Both the position numbers and the translations under genes were made by a program. DNA of 64,000 nucleotides from BJ22 sp021298375 (GTDB taxonomy: Bacteria > Planctomycetota > Planctomycetia > Pirellulales > Pirellulaceae), in contig JBKDOL010000121.1 in the NCBI GenBank assembly GCA_046343015.1, positions 140,752 through 204,751 on the forward strand. Reading direction: 5' to 3'. Below the pieces are notes generated by a model that had not been told where the DNA came from, searched no databases, and worked only from the letters and a program-made list of their open reading frames with translations. Shown piece after piece: positions 9,431 to 18,034 of this stretch (the stretch's first letter is position 1; every line of letters begins with the position of its first letter).

Positions 9431-10000
9431 TCAGTCCCATTCGGGCCGCTTGAGCAACTCAGAAACGATGATCGCCTGGCGGATGCTCGCCGGCGAACGC
9501 AAAATCTGGCCGAGGCCGACAGAATTAATGACCGGAGTCTGTCTCTCCGGGGGAAGATTCAAGACCGGTTTTGGTTTGGCGGCTTGCTGGGAAGTCCCAG
9601 CTTGCTGTTGCTGACGGCTCTTCCCCTTTCCCGCGGCTTGACCACTGCCGAGTTGGCCGACCTCATGGTCAAGGTTTTGCTGGATACGCTGCCGAGCCTT
9701 TTGTCCCTTCTCAGCGACCTCCCGCCCCAGTTGCCTCGTGTGCTGGGAGATCTCCGCTGCTCCCGAATCAATGTGCTGACGGACATGTTCGGCCACCGTT
9801 TGTCCACTCGGAAATGGCTCGGGCTCGCCTGCCAAATCGATCACGTCTTCAGCGGGTACCGACCGCGCAGACCGGGAGTTGCCGGAAGCTGGCGCCATCG
9901 GCCGCGCGGGCGGCTTGGCAGTCCCCGGCTGCTGGCCCTTTTGCTGGGCCGCTCGTCGCTCCGCAGCTTTTCTCAAGAATTCTTCGATGTCGCGAGCCAT
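9431..10000 (-). CDS. Hypothetical protein downstream of floA
   Basis: The ATG at 10000 is preferred over an upstream alternative start at 10030 because GTGAGG lies just before it. The product, about 189 residues, begins with a charged helix (MARDIEEFLRKAAERRAAQQ), has Pro/Ala- and Gln-rich low-complexity stretches in the middle, and ends with a more ordered segment of about 40 residues (VGLGQILRSPASIRQAIIVSELLKRP). There is no signal peptide or membrane span. It follows floA by about 60 bp on the same strand and is probably in one transcript with it, which hints at a role with the flotillin scaffold. I do not recognise a named family. Confidence 0.65.
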   Translation of the reverse strand: MARDIEEFLRKAAERRAAQQKGQQPGTAKPPARPMAPASGNSRSARSVPAEDVIDLAGEPEPFPSGQTVAEHVRQHIDSGAAEISQHTRQLGREVAEKGQKARQRIQQNLDHEVGQLGSGQAAGKGKSRQQQQAGTSQQAAKPKPVLNLPPERQTPVINSVGLGQILRSPASIRQAIIVSELLKRPEWD

Positions 10001-10063
10001 CGTTACCTCACCCTGACTGAGCCGAACCACAGGACTGAACGGAGGGATGCTCCGTCGTTTCGA

Positions 10064-11218
10064 TTACTGCGCCGTTTCGGCTGTCTTTGTTGCCGGTTGA
10101 CTGCTGGTCGCGACGGACCGCCGCATTTCAGTGTCGGCCTCAATGTTCCGCATCTTGAAGTAGTCGAGAATCCCCAGTTTGCCTGAGCGGAAACTCTCGG
10201 CAATTGCCCGCGGGACCTCTGCCTCTGACTCGATCACCTTGGCACGGCTCTCCTGAATCGAGGCAACTTTTTCCTGCTCCAGGGCGACGGCATGCGCCCG
10301 CCGCATCTCAGCCCTGGCGCGAGCAACTCGCGTGTCAGCCTCAGCCTGATCGGCCTTGAGTCGGGCGCCAACGTTTTCACCCACGTCAATATCCGCGATA
10401 TCGATCGAAACAATCTCGAAGGCTGTCTGGGAATCAAGTCGCCGCGCGAGCACCGCCTTGGATATCCGATCGGGATTCTCCAGCACGACCCAGTGATCCT
10501 CTGCAGAGCCGATCGCACTGACGATTCCTTCACCGACCCGGGCGATGATCGTCTCCTCCGTTGCACCACCGATCAATTGCTGCAAGTTGGAACGAACCGT
10601 GACGCGCGCCGAAACCTTGAGCTGAATTCCGTTCTTGGCGACAGCATCCAGCGAGCGCCGCGCTGAGCCCCGCGGGGGACAGTCGATTACGCGGGGATAC
10701 ACGCTCGTCTGGACCGCTTCAAGTACATTCCGTCCGGCGAGATCGATCGCGGTTGCCTCACGAAACGTCAGCTTGATTGTCTTGGCCTTGTTGGCTGCGA
10801 TTAAGGCGCGAATCACCAGCGGAACATTTCCGCCAGCCAGAAAATGCGCCTCCAGCGCCCGCGTCGTCAGCTCGGGGTCATTCAACCCGGCCTGCACCGC
10901 CATGATTTTGCTCGGGACAATCACACCCGGTTTGACATGTCGGAAAGTCATCCCGACCAAATCCCAGAAACTGACTTTGGCTCCCGTCAGAAACGACTGG
11001 ATCCACCAGCGGAAGTAGGACAGAAATACGGAGAAAATAACCAGCAACACCAGCAGGACGACAAAGATCACCACAATCAGGGCAACTTGGCCCGGACTGA
11101 GTTGCTGCTGGGCAAACAAACTGCCGCTCAACTGGGGGAGCGAAGCCGAGGTAATCGAGTTGTCGAAGAAAGCTGAAACTGGCAAAGGCAGCGAGAGCGG
11201 GTTCATGGCCCATTCCAT
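10064..11218 (-). CDS. floA: Flotillin-like protein FloA (YqfA/UPF0365)
   Basis: FloA-type flotillins organise lipid microdomains in the bacterial membrane. This 384-residue protein has a single strongly hydrophobic hairpin or span near residues 45-70 (VALIVVIFVVLLVLLVIF), the conserved segment WDLVGMTFRHVKPGVIV, the PHB/SPFH domain (about 110-300, including IDCPPRG and the NGIQLKVSARVTVR strand) and the Ala/Glu-rich coiled-coil region RARAEMRRAHAVALEQE. The ATG at 11218 and the one at 11206 are both possible; neither has a clear Shine-Dalgarno site. The NfeD-type partner often linked to flotillins is not next to it; instead a small hypothetical follows. Confidence 0.92.
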   Translation of the reverse strand: MEWAMNPLSLPLPVSAFFDNSITSASLPQLSGSLFAQQQLSPGQVALIVVIFVVLLVLLVIFSVFLSYFRWWIQSFLTGAKVSFWDLVGMTFRHVKPGVIVPSKIMAVQAGLNDPELTTRALEAHFLAGGNVPLVIRALIAANKAKTIKLTFREATAIDLAGRNVLEAVQTSVYPRVIDCPPRGSARRSLDAVAKNGIQLKVSARVTVRSNLQQLIGGATEETIIARVGEGIVSAIGSAEDHWVVLENPDRISKAVLARRLDSQTAFEIVSIDIADIDVGENVGARLKADQAEADTRVARARAEMRRAHAVALEQEKVASIQESRAKVIESEAEVPRAIAESFRSGKLGILDYFKMRNIEADTEMRRSVATSSQPATKTAETAQ

Positions 11219-11233
11219 TTCGTGGCAGGCAAC

Positions 11234-11265
11234 AAAAAAGCGGTGCGGACCACCGTCCGCACCGC
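11234..11265 (-). terminator. Intrinsic terminator between the oxidoreductase gene and floA
   Basis: A perfect 11-bp stem (GCGGTGCGGAC paired with GTCCGCACCGC, 4-base loop) is followed on the minus strand by six T residues. It lies 138 bp after the oxidoreductase stop and ends 16 bp before the floA start, so it could end the upstream transcript or, if floA is read through from upstream, act in its leader. Confidence 0.8.
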
Positions 11266-11402
11266 CTTGATTCTAGCCGATTTTCCCTCCCGACTACAGA
11301 ACCGCTGCCGCCGCGTAGCTCGCATTTTCCGGGCAAAATCGCCGGGCCGCTTGCTTTCCGCAACCCGTTCCCTTCCGCCCCCTGGCCGGACGACAGGGTT
11401 CG

Positions 11403-12599
11403 CTAACGCCGAGCCAGCGCGTGTCGCATCGGCAACCACGCTCCATCCTGCTGGCTGCTCGCAACCGCCTGCTGGATGAAATACATCCCTTCCACCCCAT
11501 CCTGAACATTGGGGTAAACCGTGTTGGTCCGCTCAAATTTCTCTCCCGCAGCCCGCTGGCACATCGCGTCGTAGGCTGAACGATACACGTTGGCAAACGC
11601 CTCAAAAAAGGCCTCCGGGTGGCCGCTCGGCAATCGGCAGGCCGAGGCTCCGCTGCGGTTCATAAACGGAGCGTTCGGATCGCGGGTGTAGATCCGGTGT
11701 GGTTGTCCGTTCTGCCGGACAATCATCTCGTTGGGATTTTCCTGGCGCCAGACCAAGGCGCCCTTGGTGCCGTCGATTTCGATGTACAGGTCGTTTTCCC
11801 GACCGTGACTGATCTGAGACGCCGTCACGGTGCCCAGGCCGCCATTCTCAAATTTAATCATCGTCGTCCCGTAGTCATCGAGCTTGCGGCCAGCCTCAAA
11901 GGTCCGCAGCTGCGAGCTGATTTTTTCCGGCATCAAGCCCGTCATGTACCGGGTCAGGTTATAAGCGTGGGTGGCGATGTCGCCGAAACATCCCGCGATT
12001 CCACTCCGCTGGGGATCGGTTCGCCACGCAGCCTGCTTCTGATCGCTGGTCTCCAAGCGCGTGCGCAGCCAGCCTTGGATGTAAAAGGCCCGGGTTGCCT
12101 GAATCTCTCCCAACTCACCACTGAGGATCATTTCCCGCGCCTGGCGCACCAGGGGGTATCCGGTGTAATTGTGCGATACCGCGAACACCACGCCTGACTT
12201 GGCCACCGCCTCGGCCAGTGCCTCGGCCTGCGCCAAATCAAACGTCAACGGCTTGTCGCAGACCACATTAAAGCCGGCTTCGACCGCCGCCTTGGCAATT
12301 TCAAAATGCGTATGGTTCGGCGTCGCGACCGAAATGAAATCCACTCGCTGGTCCGGACCCAAACTCAATTCGCGCTCAATCAGCTCGCGGTAAGAACCGT
12401 AGGCCCGCTCCGGAGTGATGTCGTAATCGGGCGCCGACTCTTTGGCCCGCACCGGGTCTGAGGACAACGCGCCGGCAACCAAAGCTGCACGATTATCCAG
12501 CACGGCCGCGGTCGCATGGACCCGCCCAATAAAGGCCCCCTGTCCACCACCCACCAAGGCCATTCGCAACTTGCGATTCAACGGTTGATTGATGCCCAT
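11403..12599 (-). CDS. Gfo/Idh/MocA family oxidoreductase
   Basis: The N-terminal Rossmann motif is MALVGGGQGAFIG (17-29 counted from the GTG at 12611). The typical motif pair VATPNHTHFEIA and CDKPL (Lys120) marks the NAD(P) and catalytic region; the usual EKP is DKP here. The C-terminal Gfo/Idh/MocA beta-sheet domain is full length. A GTG at 12611 opens the frame, but the ATG at 12599 has GAGGTG at good spacing and is preferred, giving 398 residues. Members oxidise or reduce sugars, inositols and related polyols; planctomycetes carry many, and the substrate is unknown. It is followed by an intrinsic terminator just before floA. Confidence 0.88.
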   Translation of the reverse strand: MGINQPLNRKLRMALVGGGQGAFIGRVHATAAVLDNRAALVAGALSSDPVRAKESAPDYDITPERAYGSYRELIERELSLGPDQRVDFISVATPNHTHFEIAKAAVEAGFNVVCDKPLTFDLAQAEALAEAVAKSGVVFAVSHNYTGYPLVRQAREMILSGELGEIQATRAFYIQGWLRTRLETSDQKQAAWRTDPQRSGIAGCFGDIATHAYNLTRYMTGLMPEKISSQLRTFEAGRKLDDYGTTMIKFENGGLGTVTASQISHGRENDLYIEIDGTKGALVWRQENPNEMIVRQNGQPHRIYTRDPNAPFMNRSGASACRLPSGHPEAFFEAFANVYRSAYDAMCQRAAGEKFERTNTVYPNVQDGVEGMYFIQQAVASSQQDGAWLPMRHALARR

Positions 12600-12640
12600 C
12601 CCTTTGTTCACCTCTCACTAGACTTCAGCCCCTGCCTGAC

Positions 12641-12683
12641 GACTGCCAGCCAGCTGCAACTGCCAGCTACAACTGCCAGACAA
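12641..12683. repeat. Short direct repeats around ACTGCCAGC (about 13-bp unit)
   Basis: Three imperfect copies of a unit near AACTGCCAGCTAC lie upstream of the Gfo/Idh/MocA gene. The first copy is displaced by a few inserted bases. Confidence 0.55.
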
Positions 12684-12821
12684 TTCCGGCAATCCAGTCG
12701 CCCCGAAACAACCGATTCTCGGCTGAGCCGGTTCGGAATCTGGTCACCTTAATTGAGCCTCACAGCTGGGACAAGCAGCCCCGGAGTTTCAGGGCCTGGC
12801 CCAGCCGACATCAACGGCGAA

Positions 12822-13715
12822 TTATTCGGCGTCCGCATCGGCATCGTTCGACTCGACACCGGACTCGGGAGCGCGAATTTGAGCAAACAGCTTGAGCGCA
12901 TCGAGCAGCCGCAAAACTTCTGCCTGACTGATTTCCTCCCAGCCCCCCGCCTTGTGCCGCACAATCGCCAGCTTGAATGCCGAAGTGGCCTCAGCGAAGT
13001 CGTCAGGCAGGTTTCGGAAACTCTCAAACAACCGCGCCGGCGGCAGGCTCTCCAAACTCTCAGCGCTGACCCAGTCCGCTCCGCCAGACTCGCGTGACGA
13101 AGCCGGAGCATCGCCGAAATCAGGCCCCTCATCCCGCGGCTCCGACTGAAAGCCCGAATCGCGCTCCGCCTTGACCGCCTCTATATCGAGCTCGCGCGAG
13201 CCCAGGGCCGCCGCCTCTTCGTCGGTCTCTGTGGAAATAATCTCACGGTCGCTCGGCTCTTGACCCGCAGGTTGCCCTAACGACTCCCACCGCTTGGTCC
13301 GCATTTGAGACACTGACCAGCGATTCTGCACCGCGCCTTCAAGCCACATCTCGGCATCATTCCATTCCAGAGCGGCGTAGAAATGGCTCCAGAAAATCCC
13401 GCGATAGCTGTCGAAGTCAGCCCCAAACCGCTCCCACGTCCGCCGCAGCCGGCCGACATGTTGAGGCGTCACGCCGCCGACAATTTGACTCCAGACCTCG
13501 TCCGAACAAGCCGCCGGGGTAAAACCGCCAGCCTTCATCCCCGCTCGCCATTCACAAATGATCTTCCCCTTCTCCCAATTGGTCGTGCTGATCAATCGAT
13601 TCCATTGACCAATAAACGGAGTTGACTCGGCGATCACCTGCGGCGAGGCAGCGGTCTCCTGCTGAGCTACTTCGAATGGAACATCCAGCTGTTCGGTGCG
13701 CTCTGATTGGCCCAT
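12822..13715 (-). CDS. Conserved-looking hypothetical protein, helical N-terminal half
   Basis: The ATG at 13715 is chosen because GGAGAG lies nine bases upstream; the frame could also open at a TTG at 13724. The product has about 297 residues. Residues 25-150 look like one ordered helical domain rich in Trp (WNRLISTTNWEKGKI, LRRTWERFG, GIFWSHFYAALEW, WSVSQMRTKRW). The rest is acidic and low in complexity, ending in an Asp/Ala tail, with a second ordered helix pair near 225-275. No signal peptide or membrane span is seen. The first domain faintly recalls DNA-associated helical families such as DUF3102, but I cannot assign it. It stands alone, 210 bp upstream of the oxidoreductase gene. Confidence 0.65.
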   Translation of the reverse strand: MGQSERTEQLDVPFEVAQQETAASPQVIAESTPFIGQWNRLISTTNWEKGKIICEWRAGMKAGGFTPAACSDEVWSQIVGGVTPQHVGRLRRTWERFGADFDSYRGIFWSHFYAALEWNDAEMWLEGAVQNRWSVSQMRTKRWESLGQPAGQEPSDREIISTETDEEAAALGSRELDIEAVKAERDSGFQSEPRDEGPDFGDAPASSRESGGADWVSAESLESLPPARLFESFRNLPDDFAEATSAFKLAIVRHKAGGWEEISQAEVLRLLDALKLFAQIRAPESGVESNDADADAE

Positions 13716-14097
13716 GCCCGGCAACTCTCCTGAATTCGGTGAAGGAAAGCCACCAAGTTACCCAGCTCCCACGGCTTGCACAGAGGCAAAGCCCGCCAGA
13801 GATGCCAATTGGCAAGCAATTATCATCAAGCCGATTTTTCAGGCTGAATTGCTTTCCCAACCGGCACTCTCAATCCGTTCCAGAGAGAATCCCGAAGCCC
13901 CCAACCACGGTGGAAAACCTGTTGACGAAGTCCCGCCCTCGGCCGGGACGGGATGTTAAGTGGGCGGAAGCGAAACCCGTCAGCATGCAGAGAGAACGAC
14001 CGCGGCTGTCGCCTCGCTGTCTCACTTGCAGCGCAGCCTGGGCCGGAGGCTCGGCTGCGCAGCCCTTGCGGCAGCTCTTCCGGTCAGGTAACGGAAA
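13716..14097. other. Intergenic region (about 380 bp), nothing recognised
   Basis: This lies between two minus-strand genes: the helical hypothetical, whose promoter must be here, and the anti-sigma factor, whose 3' end borders it. No convincing gene, hairpin terminator or repeat was seen. Confidence 0.5.
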
Positions 14098-15969
14098 CTA
14101 CTGGGGCCTGACGATGATGAGAATCTGCCGCGCGGTCTGCCCGGGTTCCTGGGAGAAGGAATTCTCGCGTCGCTCTGAACTGGCCGCAGCAGCTCGACCG
14201 CCGCCGCCGCCCGCCAGTCCCGCCTGAGGCTCCGCCGCCTGAGCCCCCGCCGACTGGGCTGACCGGAGTGGCCCCTCGTCACTAGTCCGCTGACTGGACT
14301 GGCTTGGCTGAGGGTAAGCTTGACTGCGGAGCTGACTCAAATTGCTCTCAAAGCCGGTCCGCTGATCGCGTTTCGCGTTTCGCTGAAGCTGACTTTCCTC
14401 GGCCGCCGCAACTCCCTGGCTACTGCGACCACCTTCAGTCGGAGCGCCCAATCGGTATTGCCGGGCATTCGATCGATTGACTACCGCTTCAATCGGAGCG
14501 GATTCCTCGAGCCCCAGATAAGCGATCTGCAAGTCCAGCGCAGCAGCATCAACTGATTGCTCAGCCGTCTTTTGTTCCTGCTTCTTGTCTGCCGACTGCT
14601 CCGGGCGGTCCTCCAAAATCGCCGATGCCGTTTCACTCGGCTTGGCCGGTTCCACAGCGGCGGCGGCAGACCGCTGAGCAGAATCACGCTGACCTCCAAG
14701 TAGCTCAGCTGCGGCACTCCCCGGCAGCAACTTCTCTTTGGCTCTCAGCTGCTGCAGAAGCTCGGCGGTCTCACTGGAGTCCAACTGGGTCACCTGAGCG
14801 TCTGTCCGCAACTCCTCCAGCCACTGGGGCAACTGTGGCTGGGCGGCGCGAGCCAAATAGACTTCAACTCCTTGAGCTAATTTCGCCTTCAGTCCAGCGG
14901 CACCGCCTGCGGGCGCCGCTTCCTTGGCCGCCTCCTTGGACGCGTCCAGCAACCAGACTTCGAGAGAACCTTGCACTGGGGTTTCGGGAGCCATCGCTGG
15001 CGGAGCAACTGCAGGTTGCCCGCCCGCTGGTCGCGCGTCCCCGCCCGCCGCCCGCAATCCCGGCGAGTCGGCTGGCGCCGCGCCCAGTCCGCCTCCAGCA
15101 CCCAGCCCGCCTCCGCCGTCGAGACCCGCCTCAGGGCGGGGCGCTGACTTGGCCATGAACTTGCCTGTTGAACTGGCGTCTGCTGAACTGGGTTCTCCCG
15201 AACGTGCCGCCGAATTCTCGGCCATTTGGACCGCGGAAGGCTCGGCCGCTCTGGCCGGTTCGTTCAGTTCCCCAGCGAGTTGTTGTTTGGCGTCGGCCGC
15301 TGCAGCCAAAGATTCGCCTTGAGCCGTAGGCTTTGTTGCGGCGGGTGGTGCAGCACCGGGCAGGTTGCTCGCTGAGCTACTGGCCAAGTCTCCTGCGGAC
15401 TCGGCAAGCGCACCATCCGCAGCCGCGCCGCCACGGACCTCGGGCCGCGGGCCAGTCGGCGCTCGCCGAACCGCCGCCGGATCAGGGTCAGAGGCATTCA
15501 TCGCCAATTCGCGCTCGCGCTGGCGAGCGTCCAATTCCTTGCGGCGGACTTGGGCATCGGTCTGAGCCACCTGAGTCGCTTGCTCGGCAACGTTTCGCGG
15601 CCAGAGGAACAGCCCCAAGAGCAGCACGGCTGCCAAAGACCCCGCCAGGAGATAAACCGAGCGCCAGCCTCCGCGAGGCCCTGTTTCTTCCTCTGTTGCC
15701 TTGGGCAATTCGACGACGACTGATCGCTCCCGGATCTCGGCCAACACGCGACTGGCAAGGTCGCTGCCGGCACCAACTCGCGGCAACTGCCGCAGCTGCG
15801 CCCGTTGACCTTCGAGTTGCGTCAAGAGCTCGCGGAGCTTTGGCTGGCGCTCAAGCTGAGCCCGAAGCTCCGCTGCTTGTTCCGAGGTCAGCTGGTCATC
15901 CAGCAGCGCCGACAGGAGTTCCTGAGCTTCCGGATTCGGCGGTTCGTTGTTTCGCGATTCTAAATTCAT
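14098..15969 (-). CDS. Membrane anti-sigma factor with long low-complexity exported region
   Basis: This 623-residue protein overlaps the ECF sigma gene by four bases (ATGA), so the two are translationally coupled. The N-terminal cytoplasmic helices (about 10-95, EAQELLSALLDDQLTSEQAAEL) fit an anti-sigma domain but lack the HxxxCxxC zinc motif. A single membrane span follows (about 104-124). The remaining ~500 residues are exported and rich in Ala, Gln, Ser, Pro and Gly, with one more ordered part near 335-430 (QGSLEVWLLDAS..., LARAAQPQLPQWLEEL). By context it should hold the sigma factor at the membrane and release it on an envelope signal. The exported part resembles no family I know. Confidence 0.75.
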   Translation of the reverse strand: MNLESRNNEPPNPEAQELLSALLDDQLTSEQAAELRAQLERQPKLRELLTQLEGQRAQLRQLPRVGAGSDLASRVLAEIRERSVVVELPKATEEETGPRGGWRSVYLLAGSLAAVLLLGLFLWPRNVAEQATQVAQTDAQVRRKELDARQRERELAMNASDPDPAAVRRAPTGPRPEVRGGAAADGALAESAGDLASSSASNLPGAAPPAATKPTAQGESLAAAADAKQQLAGELNEPARAAEPSAVQMAENSAARSGEPSSADASSTGKFMAKSAPRPEAGLDGGGGLGAGGGLGAAPADSPGLRAAGGDARPAGGQPAVAPPAMAPETPVQGSLEVWLLDASKEAAKEAAPAGGAAGLKAKLAQGVEVYLARAAQPQLPQWLEELRTDAQVTQLDSSETAELLQQLRAKEKLLPGSAAAELLGGQRDSAQRSAAAAVEPAKPSETASAILEDRPEQSADKKQEQKTAEQSVDAAALDLQIAYLGLEESAPIEAVVNRSNARQYRLGAPTEGGRSSQGVAAAEESQLQRNAKRDQRTGFESNLSQLRSQAYPQPSQSSQRTSDEGPLRSAQSAGAQAAEPQAGLAGGGGGRAAAASSERRENSFSQEPGQTARQILIIVRPQ

Positions 15970-16586
15970 GATGTACGCTTCTCTCTCGTGCCACTTCCTG
16001 TGACCGTCTCCAAAGCTTCCAGCTCCGCCTTCAGCTGCAACCGCGCCCGATGCAGGCGACTCCGAACCGTACCAACCGGCAATTCGAGTGCCGCCGCGAT
16101 CGCATCGTAATCCAGCTCATCGAGCTCGCGCAAAATCAAAATCGCCCGATGCTCTTCCGAAAGCCTGGCCAAAGCTTCGCGCACCCTGGTTCCAGCTTCC
16201 TCGACCAGCAATTGCCGATCGGGAGCAGGTTCGTCGCTCAAAAGCAGTTGGCTCCCGCCCGATTCAACCGCATCGAGCGAAGCCGTCTTGCGGGCCCTGC
16301 GAAAACGGCTGACCGACAGGTTCCGCGCAATTCGGAACAGCCACGTGTAAAACTGACTCTGCCCGCGAAACGTAGCCAACTTGAGAAAAGCCAGCACAAA
16401 CGCTTCTTGAGCCACATCCTCCGCTTCGGCCTGGTTACCCAGCAGATGAAACAGGGAGTTCACCAAGCGGTCCTGATACATCAAGACCAAACGCCCGAAT
16501 GCCTCCGGGTCGCCAGCTGTCGCGGCGCGAATCAGCCGCGTCTCGGACTCGTCATGCAGCGGTTCGCTCATCACCTTCGACGCCAT
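15966..16586 (-). CDS. ECF-type RNA polymerase sigma-70 factor
   Basis: Sigma region 2 is clear (AFGRLVLMYQDRLVNSLFHLLGN, then AEDVAQEAFVLAFLKL and FYTWLFRIARN), and region 4 carries the helix-turn-helix (LDYDAIAAALELPVGTVRSRLHRARLQLK). There is no region 1 or 3, as in ECF factors. The frame opens at a TTG at 16607; ATG codons at 16586 and 16571 are more likely starts, giving about 206 or 201 residues. Coupling to the downstream anti-sigma gene shows that the pair forms a regulatory unit. A target promoter motif could not be picked out in this window. Confidence 0.9.
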   Translation of the reverse strand: MASKVMSEPLHDESETRLIRAATAGDPEAFGRLVLMYQDRLVNSLFHLLGNQAEAEDVAQEAFVLAFLKLATFRGQSQFYTWLFRIARNLSVSRFRRARKTASLDAVESGGSQLLLSDEPAPDRQLLVEEAGTRVREALARLSEEHRAILILRELDELDYDAIAAALELPVGTVRSRLHRARLQLKAELEALETVTGSGTREKRTS

Positions 16587-16747
16587 CCCCCGGGAAATCG
16601 TTCCCAATTTTGTCCGCTCTTGCCTGCCTCTATTCTAATGGCAGTCAAAGCCCGCGGTTCCACCCCTAAAATCGTACCGCACCCCGATTTTCTCGCAAAT
16701 TCCTCAGCCTCACAAGCCAATCATTGCCGGCCCGCTCGCCCCGCCGC

Positions 16748-18034
16748 TCAAACTGAAACCCGCCAGGTAAGCACGGGGCGACTCCTTAGAACCAACCACA
16801 AGCCCACCCCCGCTGCCAGCAAGCCGACACTAATCCACTGACTAATCGTCAACGGCGTCCCCCAAATCCCCAGCTCGTCACTCCGAATCACTTCCTCCAG
16901 TAATCGGGAAAGCGGATAAAACACCAGCATCCAGACGAATAACTGGCCGTCAAACCGGCGCCAAGGAAAGGCCAGCCAGAGCACTGCCGCAACCAAGAAT
17001 GCGCTGGTCGTTGCGTAGACCTGTGCGGGATGCATTGGCAAAGTCCGGGCGGGCAGTTTGTCGACCGGAACCTCCAGAGCCCCCGGTACTCCCTCCCGCT
17101 CAATCGTCACCCGCAACGGCAAATCGATTTTCCCCGCCTTGCTCGCAGCCAGAAAGTCACTGCCGGGGGTGAGAATCCGCAGGCGTTGCCCCACTTCGAT
17201 CGGCAACCCTAATTCCGCCACCAAGCCGCCCACTTCCACCTCCGTGACCTGCAAGGGGAAACTGGCATCGGAATTCCAGTCGCCGCGGAGGCCAAGCAAC
17301 CGTCCCTGATGCAACTGGTCCAGATAGGCCGGCGCCTCAACCGGAAAGCGAATTGCCAGTGGATATTCGGGCCGACACTCGCCGCCGTAACAACACCCGT
17401 TGAGCAGACAACCAATCCGCCCAATCGCCAATCCCAACAGCATCGCCGGAGCAACCACATCCAAAACCAGTCGCACTGGCAACTTCCAGATTCGCTCGCT
17501 GAAGGCGAGCACCAGTGCCGCACCAAACAGACTACCATAAACGACCAGTCCGCCTTTGGTCATGTCGGCCAACGTCAACAGGAATTGCCGCACATCCACA
17601 AATTGGAACTGGTCCCATTTCTGCACGACGTAAAATATCCGCGCGCCGAGAATGCCCACCACGACCATCCAAAAACAAAGCGACAGCAGGCGGTCCACAT
17701 TCAACTGCAATTGGGTAGCTCGCCAAATCACCAGCCCGACGGCGGCGGCGATCGCCAAGGTCAGGCAAACCCCGTAGCCCCGAATCGCCAACCCCAGCGG
17801 CACTGGGGGACCAAGTGGATCCGCGAAATTAATTCCGCTTACCTCCAAAAAGGGAACGACGAGGTACAGCAGCAGCGAAACGCCCAGCCCCAAAGGCACG
17901 AATTGGCCGGCCGCCTTGCCCCAGCCCTCGCGACGTGCAGCCCAACCCCCGAGAGCGAGCAGCAATAACCACCAGGCGAGCTGCAATGGCCAGCCAAGCC
18001 ACTCGTGGGGAATCACCAGCAATGTTTGCTTCAT
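16748..18034 (-). CDS. lgt: Prolipoprotein diacylglyceryl transferase family protein with a large insertion
   Basis: Lgt moves a diacylglyceryl group onto the lipobox cysteine of prolipoproteins at the membrane. This 428-residue protein has about seven membrane segments, the motif GRIGCLLNGCCYG (205-217, with Arg206 and Asn212 matching key Lgt residues but Cys at the position of the E. coli Asn146), the segment MHPAQVY (334-340) and the C-terminal RLLEEVIRSDE. Compared with a standard Lgt (about 270-300 residues) it has extra N-terminal spans and an insertion of about 100 residues (roughly 236-333) that looks PDZ-like (VTEVEVGGLVAELGLPIEVGQRL). The start overlaps the panC stop by four bases. 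A lipoprotein substrate is encoded at 49645-50520. Confidence 0.85.
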   Translation of the reverse strand: MKQTLLVIPHEWLGWPLQLAWWLLLLALGGWAARREGWGKAAGQFVPLGLGVSLLLYLVVPFLEVSGINFADPLGPPVPLGLAIRGYGVCLTLAIAAAVGLVIWRATQLQLNVDRLLSLCFWMVVVGILGARIFYVVQKWDQFQFVDVRQFLLTLADMTKGGLVVYGSLFGAALVLAFSERIWKLPVRLVLDVVAPAMLLGLAIGRIGCLLNGCCYGGECRPEYPLAIRFPVEAPAYLDQLHQGRLLGLRGDWNSDASFPLQVTEVEVGGLVAELGLPIEVGQRLRILTPGSDFLAASKAGKIDLPLRVTIEREGVPGALEVPVDKLPARTLPMHPAQVYATTSAFLVAAVLWLAFPWRRFDGQLFVWMLVFYPLSRLLEEVIRSDELGIWGTPLTISQWISVGLLAAGVGLWLVLRSRPVLTWRVSV

